6,701 nucleotides of DNA from JBICIG01 sp043101605 (GCA_043101605.1 JBICIG010000027.1:1-6701); one strand, 5' to 3'. Shown: positions 1 through 5,411, counted from the first letter of the stretch. Notes: generated from the sequence alone by a model not told the origin. Numbers and translations: made by a program.

Positions 1-277
1 GGCGTTCCCACTGATCGCGCTTGGCGACCGCCGCGACGACCAGGTCGTCCCGCGACTCGAAGTGCTTGTAGAAGGTCGTCTTGGTGACGCCCGCGGCGGC
101 GAGGACCTGATCCAGCCCGACGCCGTGGAACCCTTGCCGGTAGAACAATTCGATCGCGACATCAACGAGGCGTTCTCGCCCCGCGGAAGCCACTTCGGGC
201 ACGCCCAGGAGGCTGGCGGCGGTGGGCTCGATATCCCGGCCCTTGGATTCCTGTTCCGTGGCTCGGTGATCGATCAT
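1..277 (-). CDS. TetR/AcrR-family transcriptional regulator, N-terminal part (C-terminus beyond the left edge)
   Basis: The 92 visible codons hold a full TetR-type DNA-binding domain, roughly residues 33-80. The first helix contains RLVDVAIELFYRQGF. The helix-turn-helix contains LDQVLAAAGVTKTTFYKHF (about 55-73) and is followed by ESRDDLV. This motif is diagnostic of the family, whose members are dimeric repressors released by a small ligand bound in the C-terminal domain. That domain lies outside the window, so no ligand can be guessed. The ATG at 277 is preceded by GGAG with 8 nt spacing. It gives a leader of about 33 residues before the domain, which is longish; GTG codons at residues 26 and 29 are alternatives with poorer ribosome sites. 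The gene is divergent from the OsmC-family gene at 473, so control of that gene and of itself is a reasonable inference. Confidence 0.92.
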   Translation of the reverse strand, partial: MIDHRATEQESKGRDIEPTAASLLGVPEVASAGRERLVDVAIELFYRQGFHGVGLDQVLAAAGVTKTTFYKHFESRDDLVVAAVAKRDQWER

Positions 278-347
278 GACCGATGCTCCGCACCGACCCG
301 CGGGCGAGAGGGGTGTACCTCGAGTCACCCGGGGGTTGACCAGAAGT

Positions 348-360
348 AATCTAGTCGATT
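348..360. promoter_or_regulatory. Imperfect inverted repeat in the tetR/osmC divergent gap, candidate operator
   Basis: AATC-TAGTC-GATT is a 13-bp imperfect palindrome, identical to its reverse complement at 10 of 13 positions. It lies in the 195-bp gap between the divergent TetR and OsmC-family genes. TetR repressors usually bind short palindromes in such gaps, and a weak -10-like TAGATT on the minus strand overlaps it. No convincing -35/-10 pair was found for either gene. The rest of the gap (278-472) shows only the two ribosome binding sites and a lone TTGACC at 336-341. Confidence 0.3.
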
Positions 361-472
361 CGCACGCGGGTTGTACTGTTCGTCCGGCTAGCCAAATGAA
401 ATCAGTGGCGGATCGGCCCGGCCGACCGCACGAACCACTCGAATCAACGCCCACATCCAAAGGACGAACACC

Positions 473-1120
473 ATGAACCCGACCGCGAACACGATGAAGA
501 ACCGAAGCCACCGCATGAGTTCGATGAGCGAGATGAACCGGGCCTCGGCGAGCCCCGCCGAGCCCGTGGAGGCCCCGGCGATGCTCAACGGCGTCAGCCC
601 CGGCGCGATCACCGAGCTCATCGGGGCGGTCGCCGACGACCCGGCAAAGGGCATGACGAGCTGGAGCGTCCGCACCTTGTGGGAGGGCGGCAACCGCACC
701 ATGAGCCGGGTCGATCACTACAAGATCGGCGGACGGACCGTCGCGAAGGACTGGACGATCCGGACCGACGAGCCGCTCGAGATCGGCGGGACGAACACCC
801 AGCCCAATCCGCAGGAGTACCTCCTCGCCGCGGTCAACGCGTGCATGATGGTCACCTATGTCGACTACGCCGCGGTGCAGGGGATCCGCATCGACGAGAT
901 CGAGATCGAGACCGAGGGAGACATCGATCTGCGTGGGCTGTTCCAGCTCGGCGAGGATGTCAACCCGGGCTACGACCGGCTCGACTACCGCGTTCGGATC
1001 AAGGCCGATGCGTCCCGTGAGCAACTCGAAGCCCTGCACGAGACCGTCCGCCGGACCTCCCCCAACTTCGCGAACATGGCCCGGGCGGTCGCGATGAACT
1101 CGACGCTGGTCATCGACTGA
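473..1120 (+). CDS. OsmC-family protein (single-Cys subfamily)
   Basis: The protein has 215 residues. About residues 37-60 form the NGV...AITELIGAVADDPAKG segment seen at the N-terminus of one OsmC-like subfamily. The OsmC fold follows from about 64, with PNPQEYLLAAVNACMM at 111-126 carrying the conserved Cys124, then EGDIDLRGL (148-156) and a basic C-terminal half. Classical OsmC/Ohr proteins reduce organic hydroperoxides with two cysteines. Here the second position reads RTSPNF with Ser196, as I recall for this subfamily, so two-Cys peroxidase activity is doubtful. A redox or thiol-related role is inferred from the fold only. The start at 473 has AAAGGA at 459-464, 8 nt upstream. Met codons at residues 8, 15, 18 and 21 are possible later starts, since the first 35 residues look unstructured. 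It is divergent from the TetR gene, which probably regulates it. Confidence 0.9.
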   Translation: MNPTANTMKNRSHRMSSMSEMNRASASPAEPVEAPAMLNGVSPGAITELIGAVADDPAKGMTSWSVRTLWEGGNRTMSRVDHYKIGGRTVAKDWTIRTDEPLEIGGTNTQPNPQEYLLAAVNACMMVTYVDYAAVQGIRIDEIEIETEGDIDLRGLFQLGEDVNPGYDRLDYRVRIKADASREQLEALHETVRRTSPNFANMARAVAMNSTLVID

Positions 1121-1158
1121 CCGCGTCGGCGCGACCCAATTCCGAGCCATTCCCCCAC

Positions 1159-1184
1159 GGCCCCGCCAACGCGGGGCCTTTCTC
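1159..1184 (+). terminator. Rho-independent terminator after the OsmC-family gene
   Basis: A perfect 8-bp stem, GGCCCCGC/GCGGGGCC, with the loop CAAC is followed by TTTCTC. It starts 38 nt after the stop codon. Stem strength, small loop and pyrimidine tail fit an intrinsic terminator, making the OsmC gene a separate unit from the exchanger downstream. Confidence 0.8.
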
Positions 1185-1188
1185 GTGC

Positions 1189-1208
1189 GCCGGATTGAGT
1201 CCGGCTTT
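1189..1208 (+). other. Second small hairpin before the exchanger gene
   Basis: GCCGGA (1189-1194) and TCCGGC (1200-1205) pair perfectly around a TTGAG loop, followed by TTT. It may back up the terminator just upstream or lie near the exchanger's promoter. The rest of this gap has a GGCTAGCGT (1222-1230) resembling an extended -10, but no matching -35, so no promoter is called. Confidence 0.3.
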
Positions 1209-1281
1209 GCGACGCCGGATCGGCTAGCGTTGGGATGCCCGTCGCGACGCCGCTCTTGGTGCCCTTCCAAAGGATCCAATC

Positions 1282-2391
1282 GTGAACCACTGGCTCCTGA
1301 TCATCCTGGGTCTGATCCTGCTCGTCGGGGGCGCGGAGACGCTCATCCGCGGCGCGGTCGGGCTGGCGACACGATTCAGCATCTCGCCGCTGATCATCGG
1401 CGCGACGATCGTCGCGTTCGGCACCAGCGCGCCGGAGGTTGCCGTGTCGCTTAGCGCCGTGCACGACGGCACGCCTCAGATCGCCATCGGCAACGCCGTC
1501 GGCAGCAACACCTTCAACATCCTCTTCATCCTCGGCCTCACTGCGCTGATCAGCCCGCTCGTCGTCGCGCGGCGACTGATCCGCATCGACATCCCGATCA
1601 TGATCGGCGTGTCCATCCTGCTCTGGGGGCTCGCGCTCGACGGGCGGCTGGGTCGGGTGGAGGGCGCCATCCTGCTCGCGGGCATCGCGGCGTACACCAT
1701 CGCCGCCATCTGGGTCTCGCGGCGTGAGTCGCGCCTCGCCGCCGAGCAGGCCGCGAACGACCCGGGCGTCAAGGTGCGGCTGGCGCTGCCGCTGGCGATC
1801 GGGCTGACGATCGGCGGGCTTGTGGTGCTGGTGCTCGGAGCACGATGGTTCGTGTCCGGGTCGGTCTCGGTCGCGACGGCCCTGGGGCTGAGCGAACTGA
1901 TCATCGGGCTGACGATCGTCGCGGTCGGCACCTCGCTGCCCGAGGTCGCGACTTCGATCGTCGCGGCCGTCCGGGGGCAGCGCGATCTGGCGATCGCCAA
2001 TGTCGTCGGCAGCAACATCTTCAACATCCTCGGGATTCTTGGGATCTCCTCGCTCGCGGCTCCCTCGGGTCTGCCCGTCCCCGGCGCGGCGATGGCGTTC
2101 GATATCCCCGTGATGGCCGCCGTTGCCATCACCTGCCTGCCCATCGCGTTCACGGGGCAACGCATCAACCGCTGGGAAGGGCTGCTGCTGCTGGGCGGGT
2201 ACGCGGCGTATGTCGCGTATCTCCTCCTGCTCGCGACCGAGCACGACGCAATCTCGGGATTCTCCTCCGTCATGCTCGCGTTCGTGATCCCGCTCGCGGC
2301 ACTGGGCGTGATCGTCAGCGTGTGCCAGTCACTGCGCCGACGATCGCGGCTCAGGAACGATGCATCCAACGTCCCTCCCGCCGCGCCGTGA
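1282..2391 (+). CDS. Sodium/calcium exchanger family antiporter (YrbG/CaxA type)
   Basis: A 369-residue integral inner-membrane protein with about ten hydrophobic helices, the usual size for bacterial members of the Ca2+/cation antiporter superfamily. The two inverted alpha-repeats are clear. Alpha-1 has GATIVAFGTSAPEV (40-53) and GNAVGSNTFNI (70-80). Alpha-2 has GLTIVAVGTSLPEV (209-222) and ANVVGSNIFNI (239-249). In this family the repeat glutamates (here Glu52 and Glu221) and the Asn/Ser of GSNxFN line the ion sites. A cytoplasmic loop rich in charge (about 147-168) separates the halves, as expected. The probable reaction is Ca2+ export driven by Na+ (or H+) entry; specificity cannot be read from sequence. 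The start is GTG, with AAAGGA at 1269-1274, 7 nt upstream. The C-terminal 20 residues are basic and likely cytoplasmic. It converges with the LuxR-type gene, 25 nt apart. Confidence 0.93.
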   Translation: MNHWLLIILGLILLVGGAETLIRGAVGLATRFSISPLIIGATIVAFGTSAPEVAVSLSAVHDGTPQIAIGNAVGSNTFNILFILGLTALISPLVVARRLIRIDIPIMIGVSILLWGLALDGRLGRVEGAILLAGIAAYTIAAIWVSRRESRLAAEQAANDPGVKVRLALPLAIGLTIGGLVVLVLGARWFVSGSVSVATALGLSELIIGLTIVAVGTSLPEVATSIVAAVRGQRDLAIANVVGSNIFNILGILGISSLAAPSGLPVPGAAMAFDIPVMAAVAITCLPIAFTGQRINRWEGLLLLGGYAAYVAYLLLLATEHDAISGFSSVMLAFVIPLAALGVIVSVCQSLRRRSRLRNDASNVPPAAP

Positions 2392-2398
2392 CGGGTCC

Positions 2399-2412
2399 GG
2401 CCGGCAACGGCC
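2399..2412. terminator. Short hairpin between convergent genes, weak bidirectional terminator candidate
   Basis: GGCCG and CGGCC pair around a GCAA tetraloop in the 25-bp gap between the convergent exchanger and LuxR-type genes. Its position suits a shared terminator, and GCAA is a stable GNRA loop. The stem is only 5 bp, with no T-tract on either side, so the call is weak. Confidence 0.27.
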
Positions 2413-2416
2413 CGAT

Positions 2417-3478
2417 CTACCGGGATCCCGCAAGCCGTTGCGCCTCGAAGGCGACCACCGCCGCGGCCAGGCGGTTCTCGACGCCGAGCGTGTGAAACAC
2501 GGACTCCAGGTGCTTCTTCACCGTCAGGGAACTGATGCCGAGGATGATCCCGATCGCCCCGTTCGTCTTCCCCTGCGCGACCCAGTGCAGTATCTCGGCC
2601 TGCCGAGAGGTGAGCCCCAAAGCTCTCAGGGGGGCGCACGGATCGTTCGGGACCGGCTGTGCCAGAAAGCCCACCGAGAACTCGTCTGGCGTCGGACGGA
2701 TCGGCGCTATATGCACGCTCATCGGCTGCCCGCGCAGGGTGTGCCAGAAGGGCTTGGCCGGTCCGCCCCGGGCGCGGCTGTGCAGTTCCGCGAGCCAGTC
2801 CGGCGGGATCCGGTCGAGCCCGGGACCGGGACCGACCGCGGCTCGCATCCGCGCCAGTGCCGCCGGGTCGGCTCTTTGGACCCGCCCGCTCCGATCGCAG
2901 ACGAGCCACGCGAAGGTCTGCACCGCGTGCAGGCGCCCCTGAACCGGCAAGCTGCCGCCGTGCCGAAGGGCCATTCTCTCGGCCGAGGCGTTGAGGTGGC
3001 GGCCCAACGCATGAACCACCGCGACATCCGTTTCGGAGAAGTCGCGGTCCGAATCTCGGGCGAGTTCGATGCGGAAACTCAGAAGCCCGGGCGTGAGATA
3101 CCGCAGCAGCCGGCGCACGCCCAGCGGGCGCCACACTTCCTGGTAGTACCGCGTCGGTTCCAGGTCGCCCCAGTCGACCATCCGCGTGACGCTGGCGGGC
3201 CCCTGCAGTTGCAACCTCAGCCGCGAGGTGTAAACCGGCTCTTCGTGGGCGTGGGTCAGCGAATCATCTGCGAAACGCTGCCAGTCCCCCTCAACCGGAC
3301 AGTAGGAGAACCTCCGATTGGGGAGCAGCGTCGTCGCCAGCGAGATCAGCGGCCAGTCGCAGGCGACGAGCTTCGAGAGCCCCGCATTTGCCGCCGCGCA
3401 TAACTCATCGAGGTCCACGGCTTCATCGAGGCGGAGCGCGGCGTCGGTCAGCGTTGCGAGAGTCACGGGCGAGATCAC
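2417..3478 (-). CDS. LuxR-type helix-turn-helix transcriptional regulator
   Basis: The product has 353 residues from the chosen GTG. The C-terminal 65 residues are a GerE/LuxR DNA-binding domain: LGLTSRQAEILHWVAQGKTN (287-306), recognition region ISSLTVKKHLESVFHTLGV (315-333), then ENRLAA. Residues 1-170 resemble a GAF-type sensor, ending in FSETDVAVVHALGRHL (147-162). Residues 180-275 may be a second, PAS-like sensor, since WLVCDRSGRVQRAD looks like a PAS start. There is no receiver domain or phosphorylatable Asp motif, and no recognisable autoinducer-binding domain, so the signal is unknown. The reading frame is open to a GTG at 3532, giving 371 residues. I prefer 3478 because GGAG (3486-3489) lies 7 nt upstream and the longer start falls inside a hairpin loop. 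The PEP-CTERM-like gene lies 222 bp upstream on the same strand with its own promoter. Self-regulation and control of that neighbour are inferences. Confidence 0.88.
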   Translation of the reverse strand: MISPVTLATLTDAALRLDEAVDLDELCAAANAGLSKLVACDWPLISLATTLLPNRRFSYCPVEGDWQRFADDSLTHAHEEPVYTSRLRLQLQGPASVTRMVDWGDLEPTRYYQEVWRPLGVRRLLRYLTPGLLSFRIELARDSDRDFSETDVAVVHALGRHLNASAERMALRHGGSLPVQGRLHAVQTFAWLVCDRSGRVQRADPAALARMRAAVGPGPGLDRIPPDWLAELHSRARGGPAKPFWHTLRGQPMSVHIAPIRPTPDEFSVGFLAQPVPNDPCAPLRALGLTSRQAEILHWVAQGKTNGAIGIILGISSLTVKKHLESVFHTLGVENRLAAAVVAFEAQRLAGSR

Positions 3479-3546
3479 AACCACGCTCCGAGTATGCGGG
3501 GCGTCTCGGTGGCGCGGACGCGCCCGAGCCACGCGCGCTCGGGCAC
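3475..3546 (-). CDS. Possible 23-residue leader peptide overlapping the luxR-type start
   Basis: On the minus strand a GTG at 3546 follows AGGAGG (3557-3562) by 10 nt and opens a 23-codon frame rich in Arg and Ala. It ends in TGA at 3475-3477. That stop overlaps the preferred luxR-type GTG as GTGA, the arrangement used for translational coupling. Against it, the AGGAGG sits between the -35 and -10 boxes of the promoter I infer here, so a transcript from that promoter would lack the ribosome site. The frame also contains the hairpin at 3522-3544. Both readings cannot hold for the same transcript. Confidence 0.2.
   Translation of the reverse strand: MPERAWLGRVRATETPRILGAWL
3522..3544 (-). other. 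Hairpin at the start of the luxR-type transcript
   Basis: GCCCGAGC and GCTCGGGC form a perfect 8-bp stem around the 7-nt loop GCGCGTG (minus-strand reading). It begins a few bases after the predicted -10 box and ends 43 nt before the preferred GTG. There is no T-tract. It may stabilise or control the leader RNA, or be a DNA palindrome bound by a regulator. A similar structure precedes the PEP-CTERM-like gene. Confidence 0.5.
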
Positions 3547-3547
3547 G

Positions 3548-3575
3548 AAGATACTCCCTCCTGAATTGTGGGCAA
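3548..3575 (-). promoter_or_regulatory. Predicted sigma-70-type promoter of the luxR-type gene
   Basis: On the minus strand TTGCCC (3570-3575) and TATCTT (3548-3553) are separated by 16 bp. The expected transcript start is near 3541, leaving a leader of about 62 nt. The -35 box matches consensus at 4 of 6 positions and the -10 box at 4 of 6. The inverted repeat at 3571-3585 covers most of the -35 box. Confidence 0.45.
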
Positions 3576-3585
3576 GCGACTTGCC
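3571..3585. promoter_or_regulatory. Perfect inverted repeat over the luxR-type -35 box, candidate operator
   Basis: GGCAAG-CGA-CTTGCC is a 15-bp palindrome with perfect 6-bp arms. It covers five of the six bases of the predicted -35 box. Dimeric HTH regulators bind such sites, and at this position binding would block RNA polymerase. Autorepression by the LuxR-type protein is a natural guess. Confidence 0.4.
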
Positions 3586-3700
3586 AATGAAGTTCGTCCG
3601 TGGGCCGTCGCCCGCCGCGGACCCGGCGGCTCGATCGCCCGACGGTCGCCGGCCTCGGGAACCGGTCAGGCGTCGAGCGGGTCCCGGTCGCCCTCCCGAC

Positions 3701-4474
3701 TCAACGCCGGACGCGTCGGCGGCGCGCCGCTGCAAGGCCCCCGACCAGCCACACTCCGGCGGCTGTCGGCGCCGGGACCACCCGCAGCACCGTTGCCGAC
3801 AACCCGCCAATCCAGACGGCCTGATCCTCTTCTCCGGGGACGCTCCGGATGAACCCGTACAGGCCGAGGCTCTCGCCGTCCCGAATCAGGTCGGTCGGTG
3901 CGCCCGGGAAGGCCTGCTGAAGCAAGGTCAGATCGCCGAGCAGGTCGGGATTGCCGACGGCCGAGAACAGCGCATCGAAGAACTGGGGAGTGTCGAATCC
4001 GCCCGTGAGCGCATCAACCAGTTCGCTCTCGGTGAGGAACGGAAGGATCGAGCTGATTGGAAGCCCCTCGAAGATCGCAGCCTGCCCGGCCACGACGAGC
4101 GAGCGGTCCACCACCTCTTCACCCAAGGCTCCATCAACGACCGTTTCGAGCACCCCGAAGTACCCGAACTCCAGATAGTCGGTGAGCTGCACCTCGGGGA
4201 AGAACTCCTGGAACGAGATGTCCTGCAGCGAGGCCGATGAGCCCAGCCCGTCGAGGAGTCCCCCGGTCGTGAAGCTGCCCGTGCGGAGGGAGTAGAACGC
4301 GCTCTGGCCCGCCAGGCGATAGAACACGCCGTCGCCGGGGCCGGTGCCCGCCGGGAACGGGAGATCGACGGTGATCGTCACAAAGTCGTCCGAAGCGCTG
4401 GCCGAGGTCGCCACGACCCCCGCGGCGAAGACTCCGAGCGCAGCAACACGACGAATGTTCAATACGGTGGCCAT
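3701..4474 (-). CDS. Secreted PEP-CTERM-like protein of unknown function
   Basis: A 257-residue exported protein. Residues 1-28 are a signal peptide: Arg8-Arg9, a hydrophobic core AALGVFAAGVVA and a cleavage region near TSASAS. The last 25 residues form a PEP-CTERM-like sorting signal: VPAP (233-236), a hydrophobic stretch with LVGGLAAA, then RRRRVRR. This Pro-Ala-Pro variant with a polyArg tail resembles signals I know from planctomycetes. Such proteins are cut and anchored by an exosortase and usually end up in the envelope or extracellular matrix. The middle is acidic and low in Lys and Cys, with many Leu, Phe and Gly and no domain I recognise. The start ATG at 4474 follows GAGGGG at 8 nt. 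The frame is open to 5068, but the signal peptide and ribosome site fix this start. It may be controlled by the downstream LuxR-type regulator (inference). Confidence 0.85.
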   Translation of the reverse strand: MATVLNIRRVAALGVFAAGVVATSASASDDFVTITVDLPFPAGTGPGDGVFYRLAGQSAFYSLRTGSFTTGGLLDGLGSSASLQDISFQEFFPEVQLTDYLEFGYFGVLETVVDGALGEEVVDRSLVVAGQAAIFEGLPISSILPFLTESELVDALTGGFDTPQFFDALFSAVGNPDLLGDLTLLQQAFPGAPTDLIRDGESLGLYGFIRSVPGEEDQAVWIGGLSATVLRVVPAPTAAGVWLVGGLAAARRRRVRR

Positions 4475-4507
4475 GGCCTGATCCCCTCTCCGACGCAGCG
4501 ACTCGCA

Positions 4508-4527
4508 GCCGAGACACGCAACTCGGC
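4508..4527 (-). other. Leader hairpin upstream of the PEP-CTERM-like gene
   Basis: GCCGAG and CTCGGC form a perfect 6-bp stem around an 8-nt loop, TTGCGTGT (minus-strand reading), ending 33 nt before the ATG. It lies just inside the transcript predicted from the promoter at 4538-4565. The CCGAG/CTCGG arms and a GCGTG in the loop recur in the hairpin before the luxR-type gene. Confidence 0.45.
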
Positions 4528-4537
4528 CCGCGGGTTG

Positions 4538-4565
4538 ATTATGGAGAGCGTTGCCGAGGCAGCAA
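4538..4565 (-). promoter_or_regulatory. Predicted sigma-70-type promoter of the PEP-CTERM-like gene
   Basis: On the minus strand TTGCTG (4560-4565) and CATAAT (4538-4543) are separated by 16 bp. The -10 box matches consensus at 5 of 6 positions and the -35 box only at its TTG. The predicted transcript start is near 4531, giving a leader of about 57 nt. It shares the 16-bp spacing of the luxR-type, tRNA and rpmE promoters. Confidence 0.5.
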
Positions 4566-4581
4566 TACGCCATGTGGCGTA
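4566..4581. promoter_or_regulatory. Perfect inverted repeat abutting the PEP-CTERM-like -35 box
   Basis: TACGCC-ATGT-GGCGTA is a palindrome with perfect 6-bp arms and a 4-nt spacer, directly upstream of the -35 box. It could bind a dimeric activator or repressor. As RNA it lies 21 nt after the stop of the membrane-protein gene and could be a weak terminator for it, though no T-tract follows. Confidence 0.38.
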
Positions 4582-4602
4582 GGCCCCCACGGTTGTTGGC
4601 TG

Positions 4603-5175
4603 TCAACCCGCACACGACGGCAACGCCGTGCCGAGCCCGACAACCAGTCCGATCGGCCACAGTGCGATCCAGGTCGCGGCTCCGCGCGCGCCCTGCCACC
4701 GAGCCACGCCGCCGAGAACCGACCCGATCAACGCGAGCACGCCGGCGAGCACCAGAGACCAGCGACCCGGGCGCCCGGCGCTCCTCGCCGCAAACTCCGC
4801 CTCGATCGACAACGACTCCGCCCGGCGGTGCTCCGCAGTGTCGCCGCCTCGCTCCTGACCCTCCGAGGATGACTCCTCGCCTCGATCGGTCAGCCCCTTG
4901 AGAATCCGCGTCCCTGCGTCGCGAAGCGCCTCCTTGGCTTCCGCACCGGAGATCGAATGCCCGTTGATGGTGACCTTCGTCGAGGACGCCTCGGTCGGCC
5001 GATTCGCGTCGATGACCAAAGACGCGATCCAGCCGACGAGCGCCGCCAGCGCGAGCCCGGAGAGCCACGCGCCGACATACGCCACACGACGAGCGTTCCG
5101 CCCTTCGGGGGCCTCCGAAGGTCGGTCCGCACTCTGAGTTGCCTGGGAGGAGTCTGGTTCGCCCGGCTTCATCAT
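4603..5175 (-). CDS. Three-helix membrane protein of unknown function
   Basis: I do not recognise this 190-residue protein. It begins with about 29 polar residues. A transmembrane segment follows (about 31-55, with AYVGAWLSGLALAALVGWIA), then a soluble section of about 80 residues. Two more transmembrane segments are close together (about 139-158 and 167-186), and there is a short C-terminal tail with one Cys. The soluble part starts with TKVTINGHSISGAEAKEAL (66-84), which reads like a small beta-strand and helix unit. It continues into a highly charged, Glu/Arg/Ser-rich stretch (about 97-128) that is probably a flexible or coiled linker. Codon use fits the neighbours, so the gene looks real. 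The start is one of two adjacent ATGs (5175 or 5172) with no Shine-Dalgarno. It may be transcribed alone, between the tRNA and the PEP-CTERM-like gene. Confidence 0.72.
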   Translation of the reverse strand: MMKPGEPDSSQATQSADRPSEAPEGRNARRVAYVGAWLSGLALAALVGWIASLVIDANRPTEASSTKVTINGHSISGAEAKEALRDAGTRILKGLTDRGEESSSEGQERGGDTAEHRRAESLSIEAEFAARSAGRPGRWSLVLAGVLALIGSVLGGVARWQGARGAATWIALWPIGLVVGLGTALPSCAG

Positions 5176-5181
5176 CGCGGC

Positions 5182-5187
5182 AGAATA
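5182..5187 (-). promoter_or_regulatory. Possible -10 box placing the transcript start at the ATG (leaderless mRNA)
   Basis: TATTCT on the minus strand matches the -10 consensus at 5 of 6 positions. Its usual start point, 7 nt downstream, is the A of the ATG at 5175. No Shine-Dalgarno precedes that ATG, which fits a leaderless message. No good -35 box is present, so the call is tentative. Confidence 0.3.
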
Positions 5188-5234
5188 GGGCTCAACACCC
5201 CACCCGCCACCGACATAACCGGGCCACCAGGAAG

Positions 5235-5306
5235 CTCCCCGAGCAAGATTCGAACTTGCAACCTAGCGGTTAACAGCCGCTCGCTCTACCATTGAGCTAT
5301 CGGGGA
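5235..5306 (-). tRNA. tRNA-Asn (anticodon GUU)
   Basis: The minus strand folds into a full cloverleaf of 72 nt. The acceptor stem is TCCCCGA/TCGGGGA (7 bp) and the D stem GCTC/GAGC with GG in the loop. The anticodon stem is AGCGG/CCGCT around CTGTTAA, giving anticodon GTT. The T stem is GCAAG/CTTGC around TTCGAAT. The discriminator base is G, as usual for tRNA-Asn. The CCA tail is not encoded; the DNA continues CTT. A promoter lies just upstream. Confidence 0.97.
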
Positions 5307-5336
5307 CCGATCGGCCCCTCGGAGGGACCGTCGCAA

Positions 5337-5364
5337 AGGCTAGCACGCTTCGTCCCACCGTCAA
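5337..5364 (-). promoter_or_regulatory. Predicted promoter of tRNA-Asn
   Basis: On the minus strand TTGACG (5359-5364; 5 of 6 consensus bases) is followed after 16 bp by TAGCCT (5337-5342; 3 of 6), preceded by GC. The expected transcript start near 5330 leaves about 24 nt to the mature tRNA 5' end. It is divergent from the rpmE promoter. Confidence 0.55.
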
Positions 5365-5383
5365 GCGACCCCGGGCCGCCCGC

Positions 5384-5411
5384 TTGCCGGGCCGCCCCTT
5401 CAGGCTACAAT
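5384..5411 (+). promoter_or_regulatory. Predicted promoter of rpmE
   Basis: TTGCCG (5384-5389) and TACAAT (5406-5411) are separated by 16 bp. The -10 box matches consensus at 5 of 6 positions, and the -35 box keeps TTG. The predicted start near 5418 leaves a leader of about 46 nt ending in a strong ribosome binding site. Confidence 0.6.

Noticed and set aside
985..2244. Long minus-strand open frame (419 codons) opposite the OsmC and exchanger genes
   Set aside because: It is low-complexity (Arg, Asp, Gln-rich), has no domain, and overlaps two well-supported plus-strand genes; a mirror frame of GC-rich coding DNA.
1476..3134. Minus-strand open frame of 552 codons
   Set aside because: Runs antisense through the exchanger and out of frame through the LuxR-type gene; composition is Arg/Ala/Ser-rich with no recognisable motif.
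3479..3532. Longer start of the LuxR-type protein at GTG 3532
   Set aside because: The codon lies in a hairpin loop with no Shine-Dalgarno, while GTG 3478 has GGAG at 7 nt and keeps the whole domain.
3669..3708. Hairpin over the end of the PEP-CTERM-like gene (GGCGTTGAG/CTCGACGCC) as a terminator
   Set aside because: The stem has a T-G pair, a 22-nt loop and no T-tract; too weak to call in this GC-rich sequence.
4544..4580. Sigma-54 promoter upstream of the PEP-CTERM-like gene (TGGC...TTGC on the minus strand)
   Set aside because: TGGC and TTGC are only 3 nt apart instead of the 7 needed for the -24/-12 pattern.
4475..5068. N-terminal extension of the PEP-CTERM-like frame up to 5068
   Set aside because: The signal peptide and the GAGGGG ribosome site fix the start at 4474; the extension overlaps the membrane-protein gene in another frame.
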